From Actinomycetota bacterium (GTDB lineage Bacteria > Actinomycetota > Acidimicrobiia > Spongiisociales > UBA11373), in assembly GCA_003486285.1 (NCBI GenBank), contig DNGH01000164.1:1-21602 (forward strand): DNA of 21,602 nucleotides, in the 5' to 3' direction. Below the pieces are notes generated by a model. The model saw nothing but the letters and a program-made list of their open reading frames with translations. It was not told the DNA's origin and did no database searches. Positions within the stretch are counted from its first letter, which is position 1, and every line of letters begins with the position of its first letter. Positions 1 to 6,359 of this stretch are shown here, piece by piece. The translations under genes and the position numbers were made by a program.

Positions 1-495
1 ATCGTCATGGTCAAGGAAACACACGAAGTCGCCTCGAGCGATCTCGAGTCCGGCGTTGGTGGCGGCTCCAATGCCTCGGTTCTCGACGAGTGTCACCACC
101 CGAACCCGGGAGTCGGAGTTGGCCACTCTCCGAAGCACTCGCGCGAGACTCCCGTCCGCACTTCCGTCATCGACAAGGATGAGTTCCCAATTCCGATAGG
201 ACTGGCGGCGTACCGACTGAACGCACGCACGAAGGTGTCTTCGAACGGGTCTGAACACCGGGACCACGACTGAGAACAGAGGACCTTCAGGCACCTCGAG
301 AAGTTGCCGCTGCCGGCTCTTCAGGCGAGCGGCGAGCCACCGCCCGTAGTCTCTGTGAAGTGCGCTCGTGCGCCGCTCGCGAAGCGCTGCACGAGCCTGC
401 CGGTACGCACCGGCGACGCCAAGGCGCCGCCCGGCGCGCAATGTGGCGCCGATGAACTCACGCATTCGACGGAAGTACCAGCGGAGCTGGTTCAC
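1..495 (-). CDS. Family 2 glycosyltransferase, C-terminal part cut off by window edge
   Basis: The minus-strand frame is open from the left edge to a TAG at 529-531. About 165 residues are visible. A basic, helical N-terminal extension of roughly 70 residues precedes a GT-A nucleotide-binding fold: FSVVVPVF (about 74-81), an SV..Q.Y.NWEL stretch, ILVDDGSADGS (about 101-111), NRGIGAATNAGL and the DxD-like FLDHDD at the very edge. That order is the standard GT2 N-terminal half. The GTG at 495 is preferred because GGGGA lies 6 nt upstream; the ATG at 463-465 has no ribosome binding site. The gene lies 107 bp downstream of the export ATPase gene on the same strand and is probably co-transcribed with it. 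It likely transfers a nucleotide-activated sugar on the cytoplasmic side before export. Donor and acceptor cannot be told. Confidence 0.85.
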   Translation of the reverse strand, partial: MNQLRWYFRRMREFIGATLRAGRRLGVAGAYRQARAALRERRTSALHRDYGRWLAARLKSRQRQLLEVPEGPLFSVVVPVFRPVRRHLRACVQSVRRQSYRNWELILVDDGSADGSLARVLRRVANSDSRVRVVTLVENRGIGAATNAGLEIARGDFVCFLDHDD

Positions 496-532
496 ACAGT
501 TCCCCGAGGTGTTGCTGAAAACCGGATCCTAC

Positions 533-564
533 TTGGTTCGGCCGCCCGTAGAAGAGCCGACCAA
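533..564. other. Intercistronic hairpin between export ATPase and GT2
   Basis: Bases 533-542 (TTGGTTCGGC) pair with 556-564 (GCCGACCAA), giving a 9-bp stem with one bulged T and a 13-nt loop. It lies in the 107-bp gap after the ATPase stop. No T tract follows on either strand, so it is a weak terminator at best. It could instead protect mRNA ends or reduce expression of the downstream glycosyltransferase. Confidence 0.3.
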
Positions 565-602
565 ACGGCGGAAACCCGACAACGCATCCGGCAACTCCCC
601 GA

Positions 603-1349
603 TCAGTGCGACGAGCTACTCCACCTACGATACGCGTCCACCACGGCTCCAGGTTCCCCGATCATTTTTGGCATCCCGTGGTCCATCCACATCACGCGAT
701 CCGCGATGTCTGCCACGAGACCAAGGGAGTGTGATACCAAGACAACCGATACGCCGGCGTTCATGAGCTCTGTGATCCTGGCTCGTGATCTAAGTTGAAA
801 TGACTCATCACCGACCGATAGCACCTCATCGACCACCAGGATGTCAGGACGGACGTCGGTTGCCACCGAGAACCCAAGCCTTGCCATCATGCCGGTAGAA
901 AAGCTCCTCACCGGAACATCACTGAACTCGAGTAGGTCTGCCCACTCGAGAATTCCGTTGACCCGCTCCCTCATGAACTCGGGTCTCCTCCCGAGAAGTG
1001 TGCCATACAGAATGATGTTTTCTCGAGCCGTCAACTCGGTGTTGAAGCCGGCGCCCAGTTCGATCATCGGAGCCACAGCGCCTCTTACGATTACTCGGCC
1101 CTCGGACGGCGGCAGAACCCTCGCCACGACCTTCATGAGCGAACTCTTGCCCGCACCGTTCGGGCCGACGATTCCGAACACTTCCCCTCTTGCCACGTCG
1201 AAGGAGACGCCGCGCACGGCCCAGAGCTTCTCGAACGACACCTGTCGTTTCACCGCGCGTATGAGGAACTCCTTGAAGGTCGCGGCCTGATTGCGAGACA
1301 GGCGATATGCGATCCCGAGGTCTGTGACCTCGATGAGTGGGAGAGTCAC
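603..1349 (-). CDS. ABC polysaccharide/O-antigen-type exporter ATPase (Wzt/RfbE-like, no carbohydrate-binding tail)
   Basis: A 248-residue nucleotide-binding subunit that would power export of a lipid-linked glycan with the permease encoded just upstream. Visible motifs are Walker A GPNGAGKSS (62-70, Lys68), signature FSTGMMARLG (150-159, the FSxGM form common in polysaccharide exporters), Walker B DILVVDE (169-175) and the H-loop His207. The order and the long segment before Walker A fit the Wzt/TagH/RfbE branch. The chain ends about 40 residues after the H-loop. It therefore lacks the C-terminal carbohydrate-binding domain found in Wzt proteins that recognise capped chains. The GTG at 1349 overlaps the permease stop by 4 bp (GTGA), which suggests translational coupling. 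A longer in-frame start at 1445 would overlap the permease by 100 bp and is unlikely. Confidence 0.93.
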   Translation of the reverse strand: MTLPLIEVTDLGIAYRLSRNQAATFKEFLIRAVKRQVSFEKLWAVRGVSFDVARGEVFGIVGPNGAGKSSLMKVVARVLPPSEGRVIVRGAVAPMIELGAGFNTELTARENIILYGTLLGRRPEFMRERVNGILEWADLLEFSDVPVRSFSTGMMARLGFSVATDVRPDILVVDEVLSVGDESFQLRSRARITELMNAGVSVVLVSHSLGLVADIADRVMWMDHGMPKMIGEPGAVVDAYRRWSSSSH

Positions 1350-2176
1350 AGCAGCACCACTAGATTCTTCCAGCTGCGCGAGAACACCCAGACGCCGATG
1401 CCGAGCATCACGACAGCGCTGACCACAATCACCAAGAAGTTCCACCCTGGTGCAAACGTGCCCTCGTACACGAAGCCGCGGAACACCTTGAGGAAGGAGT
1501 AGAGAGGGTTCACTTGGATGACTCGCAGGAAACGCTCCGGCACGATGCTGATCGGATAGAACGTCGGCACCAGGTAGGAGACCAGCTGGATGAAGACGTT
1601 GGTTAGATCAAGTACGTCGTAGAAATACACGGCTGCCGCCGCGATGAGCAGGCCAACGCCCACGGTGAACGCCACGAGCATGATTACCGGCAACGGAATC
1701 AGTACGACGGTCCACGGTATGCCCGCTCCGGTGATGAGCTGGATGACGAACAACGGGAGAAGACTGATTGCGAAGTTAGTGCCGGCGGCTATACCAGAGG
1801 CGAAAGCAAACACCTCTGCGGGTACATACACCTTCGAGAGCACGTTGGCATTGTTGACCATGGCCGCCCCCGTGGCATTGACTCCCTGAGCGAAGAGTGC
1901 GACCACGAGGGTTCCCGACAACAGATACACCGGAAAGGGGACACCGGGGACCTCGAAGCGGAAAATCTGGCTGAACACCACATAGAGCACTGCCATTGTC
2001 AGAAGAGGATTGAGGAGCGTCCACCACACCCCAAGTGCCGAGCGCTTGTAGCGCACAGTGAGGTCGCGAGCCACCAGGAGTCGAAGCAGACCTCGAAACT
2101 CCCACAGGTTACGGAGCTCGGTAACGATTGGAGTACGCGCCTGATCTGAGTCGTAGATAGCCAAACGAGTCGTCAC
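1346..2176 (-). CDS. ABC-2 type polysaccharide export permease (Wzm/RfbD-like)
   Basis: A 276-residue membrane protein with a short cytoplasmic N-terminus (about 35 residues), the family hallmark RDLTVRYKRSALGVWWTLLNP (about 38-58) at the entry to the first span, and about six hydrophobic helices. The conserved late segment around YPISIVPE...NPLYSFLKVFRGFVY is typical of Wzm and TagG-type permeases. It would form the membrane channel that moves a polyprenyl-linked polysaccharide across the plasma membrane with the ATPase. The start is a GTG at 2176 preceded by a G-rich segment (GGGTGGG) rather than a strong ribosome binding site. It is the first gene of the leftward unit and faces the 319-bp divergent control region. 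Confidence 0.93.
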   Translation of the reverse strand: MTTRLAIYDSDQARTPIVTELRNLWEFRGLLRLLVARDLTVRYKRSALGVWWTLLNPLLTMAVLYVVFSQIFRFEVPGVPFPVYLLSGTLVVALFAQGVNATGAAMVNNANVLSKVYVPAEVFAFASGIAAGTNFAISLLPLFVIQLITGAGIPWTVVLIPLPVIMLVAFTVGVGLLIAAAAVYFYDVLDLTNVFIQLVSYLVPTFYPISIVPERFLRVIQVNPLYSFLKVFRGFVYEGTFAPGWNFLVIVVSAVVMLGIGVWVFSRSWKNLVVLL

Positions 2177-2201
2177 GGCCCACCCAGCCTAGAGGGCGTC
2201 T

Positions 2202-2227
2202 GTCGGTGATCCCCGACGATCCGTCGG
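2202..2227. repeat. Interleaved inverted repeats (GTCGG / CCGACG / CGTCGG)
   Basis: GTCGG (2202-2206) is complementary to CCGAC (2213-2217). CCGACG (2213-2218) is also complementary to CGTCGG (2222-2227) with a 3-nt loop. The central arm can pair with only one partner at a time. The three half-sites are centred near 2204, 2215 and 2225, about one helical turn apart. The block lies 26-51 bp upstream of the permease GTG, so it could be an operator or a switchable leader hairpin. The repeats are read directly; the role is inference. Confidence 0.5.
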
Positions 2228-2452
2228 TACCGCTATGAGATTACTAGACAGGGCTTCAACAGCCGTGCGGCCGCTGCAAGAACCCCGCGGTCGGTCTGGC
2301 ACCATCGATCAGGCGACTGAGTCGTCCACTCCCTGGCCACCCGGTGCTCCCGCCCGGGAAGCTTGACGGCAGGTCGGCCTGGGACTTCCCCTTCCGTGTG
2401 ATCGTCGCTCCGATGAGCCCTTCAGCGCACAAGAAGGATGGTCGGCTGGCGC

Positions 2453-2458
2453 TATAGT
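2453..2458 (+). promoter_or_regulatory. Candidate -10 element for the colitose-like operon
   Basis: TATAGT matches the TANNNT consensus and lies about 38 bp before the proposed translation start. It would place transcription start near 2465 and leave a leader of about 30 nt containing GGGG at 2485-2488. No recognisable -35 hexamer lies at 16-18 bp spacing, so this is a weak call. Confidence 0.3.
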
Positions 2459-2495
2459 CGTCTAATAGTCCGCTGCAGACCCGCGGGGTACCGAA

Positions 2496-3419
2496 CTGAT
2501 CGTCATAACGGGCGGAAGTGGATTCCTCGGGCGACGAGTCGCGGCTCGTCTACCTGATGCGCTGGCTCTCTCGTCAAGCGACCTCGACCTGACCTCTCCC
2601 GACGCCGTCAGGCGGGCCTTTCACGAGTGGCAGCCTGAGATTGTGATCCACCTCGCTGCCCGCGTCGGTGGCATCACCGCCAACCTACAGTCCCCGGCTG
2701 ACTTCTTGGTGGACAACCTGCAGATCGATACGAGCGTGCTCGGTGCCCTGCGACTCGAGCCCCCGAAGCACCTCATATCGATGCTCTCGACCTGTATGTA
2801 CCCGGACGAGCTCTCGGACCTGCAGTATCCAATGACCGAAGATCTCATCGAGGCAGGCCCCCCTCCCCCGACCAATGCCTCGTACGCTGCTGCAAAGCGA
2901 GCCCTGTGGCACGGGACGATCGCGCTCCACGACCAGTACGGCGTCCCGTACACAGCGCTCATTCCCGCCAACCTGTACGGCCCCGGAGACCACTTCGGAA
3001 CCCAGAGCAGTCACTTCCTCGCCGCCGCGATAGACAAGATCGAGCGAGCTCGCGTGGCGCAGCAACCCAGGGTTTCGTTCTTCGGTACGGGGAGGGCGCT
3101 TCGCCAGTACGTTCTTGTCGACGATCTCGCCGACCTCATTGCCCTGATCGCCACGCGACCCCCACTCAATCGAAGCATCAATGTCGCACCAACCGAAAGT
3201 CGGAGTATCAAAGACCTCACAGACTTGGTCTCCCGAGCGGCAGGGTATGAAGGAACGATCTCTTTCACAGGGAGCGGACCGGACGGTCAGCTGCGCAAGG
3301 ACGTGGACAGCACCCTGCTGACGACCCTGGTCCCCGAGTGGGCTCGGATCGAAACCGACCTCGAGGAGGGGATCGCCATGACGCTTGATTGGTACCGGGA
3401 TCATGTGGCAACTGGCTAG
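2496..3419 (+). CDS. GDP-sugar epimerase/reductase, GDP-L-fucose synthase / GDP-L-colitose synthase (ColC)-like
   Basis: A short-chain dehydrogenase of about 307 residues. It has the NAD(P)-binding motif ITGGSGFLG (4-12), a catalytic STC triad followed by MYP (98-103; Ser98 and Cys100), YAAAK (Tyr130 and Lys134), NLYGPGDHF and an SSH motif (His173). The STCMYP, TNxxYAxAK, NLYGPGDxF and SSH pattern is that of GDP-fucose synthase, in which Cys and His drive C3/C5 epimerisation before C4 reduction. ColC is a homologue acting on GDP-4-keto-3,6-dideoxymannose, and the neighbouring ColD-like and Gmd genes favour that role. The Rossmann motif lies upstream of the first ATG/GTG-type start (GTG 2643), so translation must begin earlier. 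The best site is CTG at 2496, 7 nt after GGGG; the frame is closed by TAG at 2466. A plain GDP-fucose synthase is the main alternative. Confidence 0.85.
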   Translation: MIVITGGSGFLGRRVAARLPDALALSSSDLDLTSPDAVRRAFHEWQPEIVIHLAARVGGITANLQSPADFLVDNLQIDTSVLGALRLEPPKHLISMLSTCMYPDELSDLQYPMTEDLIEAGPPPPTNASYAAAKRALWHGTIALHDQYGVPYTALIPANLYGPGDHFGTQSSHFLAAAIDKIERARVAQQPRVSFFGTGRALRQYVLVDDLADLIALIATRPPLNRSINVAPTESRSIKDLTDLVSRAAGYEGTISFTGSGPDGQLRKDVDSTLLTTLVPEWARIETDLEEGIAMTLDWYRDHVATG

Positions 3420-4578
3420 CGACACGATCGGGGAAGCGGATCTCGGAGCGCTCGCCGACTTTCTGCGGACCAACCCGAAGCTCACGCAGGGCGATGTCGT
3501 GCGACAGTTCGAACAGGCCTGGTCAGAGTGGCTCGGCGTGAAGCACTCTGTCATGGTCAGTTCCGGGACCACCGCCAACTTCGCCTTGGTGGCAACCGCG
3601 GCCGCTCGCGTCGCGCGACCGCGCCCGCGCGTTGGCGCATCGACAGTCACCTGGAGCACAAACATATCGCCGTCGATTCTCATGGGTCATCAAGTCACAC
3701 TCTTCGATATCGACCGCAGGACGCTCGGCATCGACGCCGACCACGCGGTGGCAGCAATGGATGCCGGAGAGATCGACATCCTCTTCTTGACCCACCTGTT
3801 GGGGTTCGATGGGCTCTCCGACCGCATGCTGGAGGCGGCGGAACGCAACCGTGTAATCCTCCTCGAGGACTGCTGTGAGTCGCATGGGGCGCGCCACGGC
3901 GGAGCTCGCGTCGGGACGTACGGTCTGGGTTCGACCTTCTCGTTCTACTTCGGCCATCACATGTCGACGATCGAGGGCGGCATGGTGAGCACGAACGATG
4001 CCGATCTGGCCGACGATGTGCGACTGATGCGCGCGCATGGGCTCGCTCGGGAGAGCACCAGGTTCGCTTACTGGCAGAGGCTGCACCCCGACATCGACGA
4101 CCGCTTTCTCTTCGTCTCGGCAGGTCTCAACTTTCGCTCAACAGAGCTCAATGCGCTGTTGGGCCTCCGCCAGCTCGAGGGCCTTGACGATCGCATCGCA
4201 CACCGCAATGCCAACATGCGTGCGTTTCTTGACCACCTTCCGGCTGGCCTGTGGACCGACTTCCAGACCGAGGGAATGAGCAACTTCGCCCTCCCTCTCA
4301 TCGCCGACAATGCGGCTGTGTGCGCCACGGTCAAACGCGTCCTGAATCACCTCGACATCGAGAGCCGTCCAGTCGTGGCCGGGAATCTCCTGCACCAGCC
4401 GTTCGTCAAGCAGTACGGTGTGAACTCGCGCCCCGAGGCAACGCCGGTTGCCGACCATGTTCACAGGCACGGCTTCTACGTGGGAAACGGTCATCACGTG
4501 ACGATTGAAATGATCGACCGGGCCGTCGCATACCTGGCGCGTGAACTTGCCGGCGAGGACCGAGAGAGGGCCATGTGA
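3403..4578 (+). CDS. PLP-dependent GDP-4-keto-6-deoxymannose 3-dehydratase-like protein (ColD-like, Lys replaced by His)
   Basis: A DegT/DnrJ/EryC1/StrS-fold protein of 391 residues. It has the phosphate-binding SSGTTANFAL segment, LLEDCCESHGA with the cofactor-contacting Asp, and FSFYFGHHMSTIEGGM. Where aminotransferases of this family carry the Schiff-base Lys (for example TKNLTTGEGG), this protein has His185. Replacement by His is the hallmark of the 3-dehydratases ColD (His188 in E. coli) and RfbH/E1. There is no downstream cysteine cluster for an RfbH-type [2Fe-2S] centre, so ColD is the better match. The C-terminal SRPVVAGNLL and GFYVGNGHH also resemble ColD. Expected chemistry is removal of the C3 hydroxyl from GDP-4-keto-6-deoxymannose using PLP and glutamate. 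The ATG at 3403 overlaps the preceding gene by 17 bp and puts the early LAS motif near residue 4, as in ColD. A TTG at 3385 is less likely. Confidence 0.85.
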   Translation: MWQLASDTIGEADLGALADFLRTNPKLTQGDVVRQFEQAWSEWLGVKHSVMVSSGTTANFALVATAAARVARPRPRVGASTVTWSTNISPSILMGHQVTLFDIDRRTLGIDADHAVAAMDAGEIDILFLTHLLGFDGLSDRMLEAAERNRVILLEDCCESHGARHGGARVGTYGLGSTFSFYFGHHMSTIEGGMVSTNDADLADDVRLMRAHGLARESTRFAYWQRLHPDIDDRFLFVSAGLNFRSTELNALLGLRQLEGLDDRIAHRNANMRAFLDHLPAGLWTDFQTEGMSNFALPLIADNAAVCATVKRVLNHLDIESRPVVAGNLLHQPFVKQYGVNSRPEATPVADHVHRHGFYVGNGHHVTIEMIDRAVAYLARELAGEDRERAM

Positions 4579-5594
4579 CACGAGCACTAATCACGGGCAT
4601 AACAGGCCAGGATGGCAGTTACCTGGCTGAGCAACTGATGGACGAAGGATGCGAGGTCCATGGGATCATCCGACGGTCTTCATCCTTCAACACAGGGCGG
4701 ATCATGCACCTGTACCAGGATCCGCATGACGAGGACGTCCGACTCTTCCTCCACTACGGGGACCTGACCAGCTCCTCTCTTCTTGCCCGCCTCATCACCA
4801 AGATCGAGCCCTCCGAGGTCTACAACCTCGCAGCGCAGAGTCATGTAAGGGTGAGCTTCGATATTCCGGAGTACACCGGCGATGTCGTCGGGCTTGGCAC
4901 GACCCGGCTGTTGGAGGCGATTCGCGAGGCGGCAGTGCCGTGTCGCTTCTACCAAGCCTCTAGTTCGGAGATGTTCGGGGCGAGTTCACCTCCCCAGAGC
5001 GAAACGACGCCATTCCAGCCAAGATCGCCGTATGCGATAGCGAAACTCTATGCGCACTGGACCACTGTCAACTACAGGGAGTCGTACGGTCTCCATGCCT
5101 CCACTGGAATACTCTTCAATCACGAATCGCCCCGACGCGGCGAAACCTTCGTCACCCGGAAGGTCGCCATGGCGATCCCGAGAATTTTGCACGGGACGCA
5201 AGACTTCCTATACCTGGGGAACCTCGAGGCGCGACGTGACTGGGGCCACGCCCGCGACTACATGAAGGCCGTCGTCAAGATCGTTCGTCATGGGACCGCG
5301 GATGACTGGGTGATCGGGACTGGCGAAGATCACTCTGTGCTCGAGTTCGTCGAAGGGGCCTTCACCCTCGTGGGCCTCGATTGGGAAAAGTACGTGCGGG
5401 TCGACCCTCGCTATTTCCGCCCCGTCGACATCGACGTATTGCGGGCCGATGCATCCAAGGCACGGACTGAACTCGGGTGGGTGCCTGAGGTCGGCTTTCA
5501 AGCGCTCCTTCACGAGATGGTGGAGGCGGAGATGCGGCAAAGCGGGTTGTCGCTGGTCACCGGAATGTCCGCGAGAGAAGACCGCACGCCGTGA
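4575..5594 (+). CDS. gmd: GDP-mannose 4,6-dehydratase
   Basis: Converts GDP-D-mannose to GDP-4-keto-6-deoxy-D-mannose, the entry step to GDP-fucose, GDP-colitose, GDP-perosamine and GDP-rhamnose. The 339-residue chain is full length for the family. It shows GITGQDGSYLAEQL (8-21), RRSSSFNTGRI (33-43), YNLAAQSHV (83-91), SSSEMFG (129-135, Glu132), YAIAK (Tyr153 and Lys157) and NHESPRRGETFVTRK. This set is diagnostic for Gmd. The GTG start at 4575 overlaps the ColD-like stop by 4 bp (GTGA), so the enzyme that makes the substrate is coupled to the enzymes that consume it. GDP-mannose would have to come from genes outside the window. Confidence 0.96.
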   Translation: MTRALITGITGQDGSYLAEQLMDEGCEVHGIIRRSSSFNTGRIMHLYQDPHDEDVRLFLHYGDLTSSSLLARLITKIEPSEVYNLAAQSHVRVSFDIPEYTGDVVGLGTTRLLEAIREAAVPCRFYQASSSEMFGASSPPQSETTPFQPRSPYAIAKLYAHWTTVNYRESYGLHASTGILFNHESPRRGETFVTRKVAMAIPRILHGTQDFLYLGNLEARRDWGHARDYMKAVVKIVRHGTADDWVIGTGEDHSVLEFVEGAFTLVGLDWEKYVRVDPRYFRPVDIDVLRADASKARTELGWVPEVGFQALLHEMVEAEMRQSGLSLVTGMSAREDRTP

Positions 5595-6295
5595 GGGTCG
5601 GGCTCGCCATCCTCAACCGCAATGAAGAGGAGGCGCTCGGGCAAATTCTCCCGATGCTTCCACGCGACTCTGTCGATCTCCTCTTCTGCGTAGACGGCAA
5701 CTCGACCGACCGCTCGGTCCAGATCCTTGCGGAGCACAACATCCAGATCGTGGCCCAGCAGTCGCCCGGGAGGGGAGAGGCCTTCCGGATCGCATTCGAG
5801 TTCGCGCGTGACAAGGTCGACGCGCTGATCCTGTTCAGTCCGGACGGCAATGAGGATCCGTCCGACATCCCCCGGTTTCGTCCCATCCTGGAGGACGGTG
5901 CGGTAATGGTCATCGCGTCACGCATGATGCCGGGCGCGTTCAACGAGGAAGACGCACACTGGTTCCGACCTCGCAAGTGGGCGAATCTGCTCTTCGATTG
6001 GGCCGCATGGCTGACATGGGGGCGGGGTCAAACTCGTATCACCGACATGATCAACGGCTACAGAGCAATAACGGTCGGGCTCTGGGACGATCTTGCACCC
6101 GACGGGTCCGGCTTCACCATCGAGTACCAGGTATCGATTCGCGCATACAAGTCGCGGGCACGGGTCGTGGAATTCCCGACACGCGAGGGACAGCGACTCG
6201 GAGGCAAGTCCCAAGCAAAGGCCTTAGCTACAGGAACGCGCTTCCTACGGTTGTACTGGCGGGAGCTCCGCCGTGGACGGAGCAGCCCACCCTGA
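5591..6295 (+). CDS. Family 2 glycosyltransferase (DPM1-like catalytic domain, soluble)
   Basis: A 234-residue GT-A enzyme: VGLAILNRNEEEAL (3-16) at the first strand, FCVDGNSTDRS (32-42), RGEAFRIAF and the DxD-equivalent SPDGNEDP (83-90), then MINGYRA and a C-terminal GKSQAK segment. The layout resembles the catalytic domain of polyprenyl-phosphate sugar transferases. There is no transmembrane helix, unlike GtrB-type enzymes. The GTG at 5591 overlaps the gmd stop by 4 bp, so it is expressed with the GDP-sugar genes and may use their product. That donor assignment is inference. This is the last gene of the rightward unit and converges on the GT39-like gene. Confidence 0.85.
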   Translation: MRVGLAILNRNEEEALGQILPMLPRDSVDLLFCVDGNSTDRSVQILAEHNIQIVAQQSPGRGEAFRIAFEFARDKVDALILFSPDGNEDPSDIPRFRPILEDGAVMVIASRMMPGAFNEEDAHWFRPRKWANLLFDWAAWLTWGRGQTRITDMINGYRAITVGLWDDLAPDGSGFTIEYQVSIRAYKSRARVVEFPTREGQRLGGKSQAKALATGTRFLRLYWRELRRGRSSPP

Positions 6296-6310
6296 CCGTG
6301 TCGCACCAGA

Positions 6311-6333
6311 CGAGATCTCCAGGTCGATCTTCG
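6311..6333. terminator. Weak hairpin in the convergent gap
   Basis: CGAGATC (6311-6317) pairs with GATC-T-TCG (6326-6333) as a 7-bp stem with one bulged T and an 8-nt loop. It lies in the 64-bp gap where two operons converge, where a bidirectional terminator would be expected. There is no T tract and GC content is modest, so confidence is low. Confidence 0.25.
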
Positions 6334-6359
6334 CTCACCTCGCATATCCGGACGTGGGC

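Larger units (their letters stand above)
2177..2495. promoter_or_regulatory. Divergent intergenic control region
   Basis: These 319 bp lie between the leftward export operon and the rightward colitose-like operon. I found no convincing coding frame. It holds the interleaved inverted repeats at 2202-2227, a possible leftward -10 (TAATCT on the minus strand, 2238-2243) with no matching -35, and a possible rightward -10 (TATAGT, 2453-2458). The middle part (about 2260-2440) shows nothing I can name. Divergent placement suggests both operons are started, and perhaps co-regulated, from here. Confidence 0.5.

Noticed and set aside
603..1445. Longer 280-residue version of the export ATPase starting at 1445
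   Set aside because: The added N-terminus overlaps the permease by 100 bp and has no family similarity; the coupled GTG at 1349 fits better.
2685..3683. Long minus-strand open frame (332 residues) across the epimerase and PLP genes
   Set aside because: It runs antisense to two genes with intact motifs, is rich in Arg and Gly, and shows no recognisable fold. It is an artefact of high GC.
3403..4578. RfbH/E1 (CDP-4-keto-6-deoxyglucose 3-dehydratase) instead of ColD
   Set aside because: RfbH also has His for Lys but carries a Cys cluster for a [2Fe-2S] centre. None is visible here, and the neighbours handle GDP-mannose rather than CDP-glucose.
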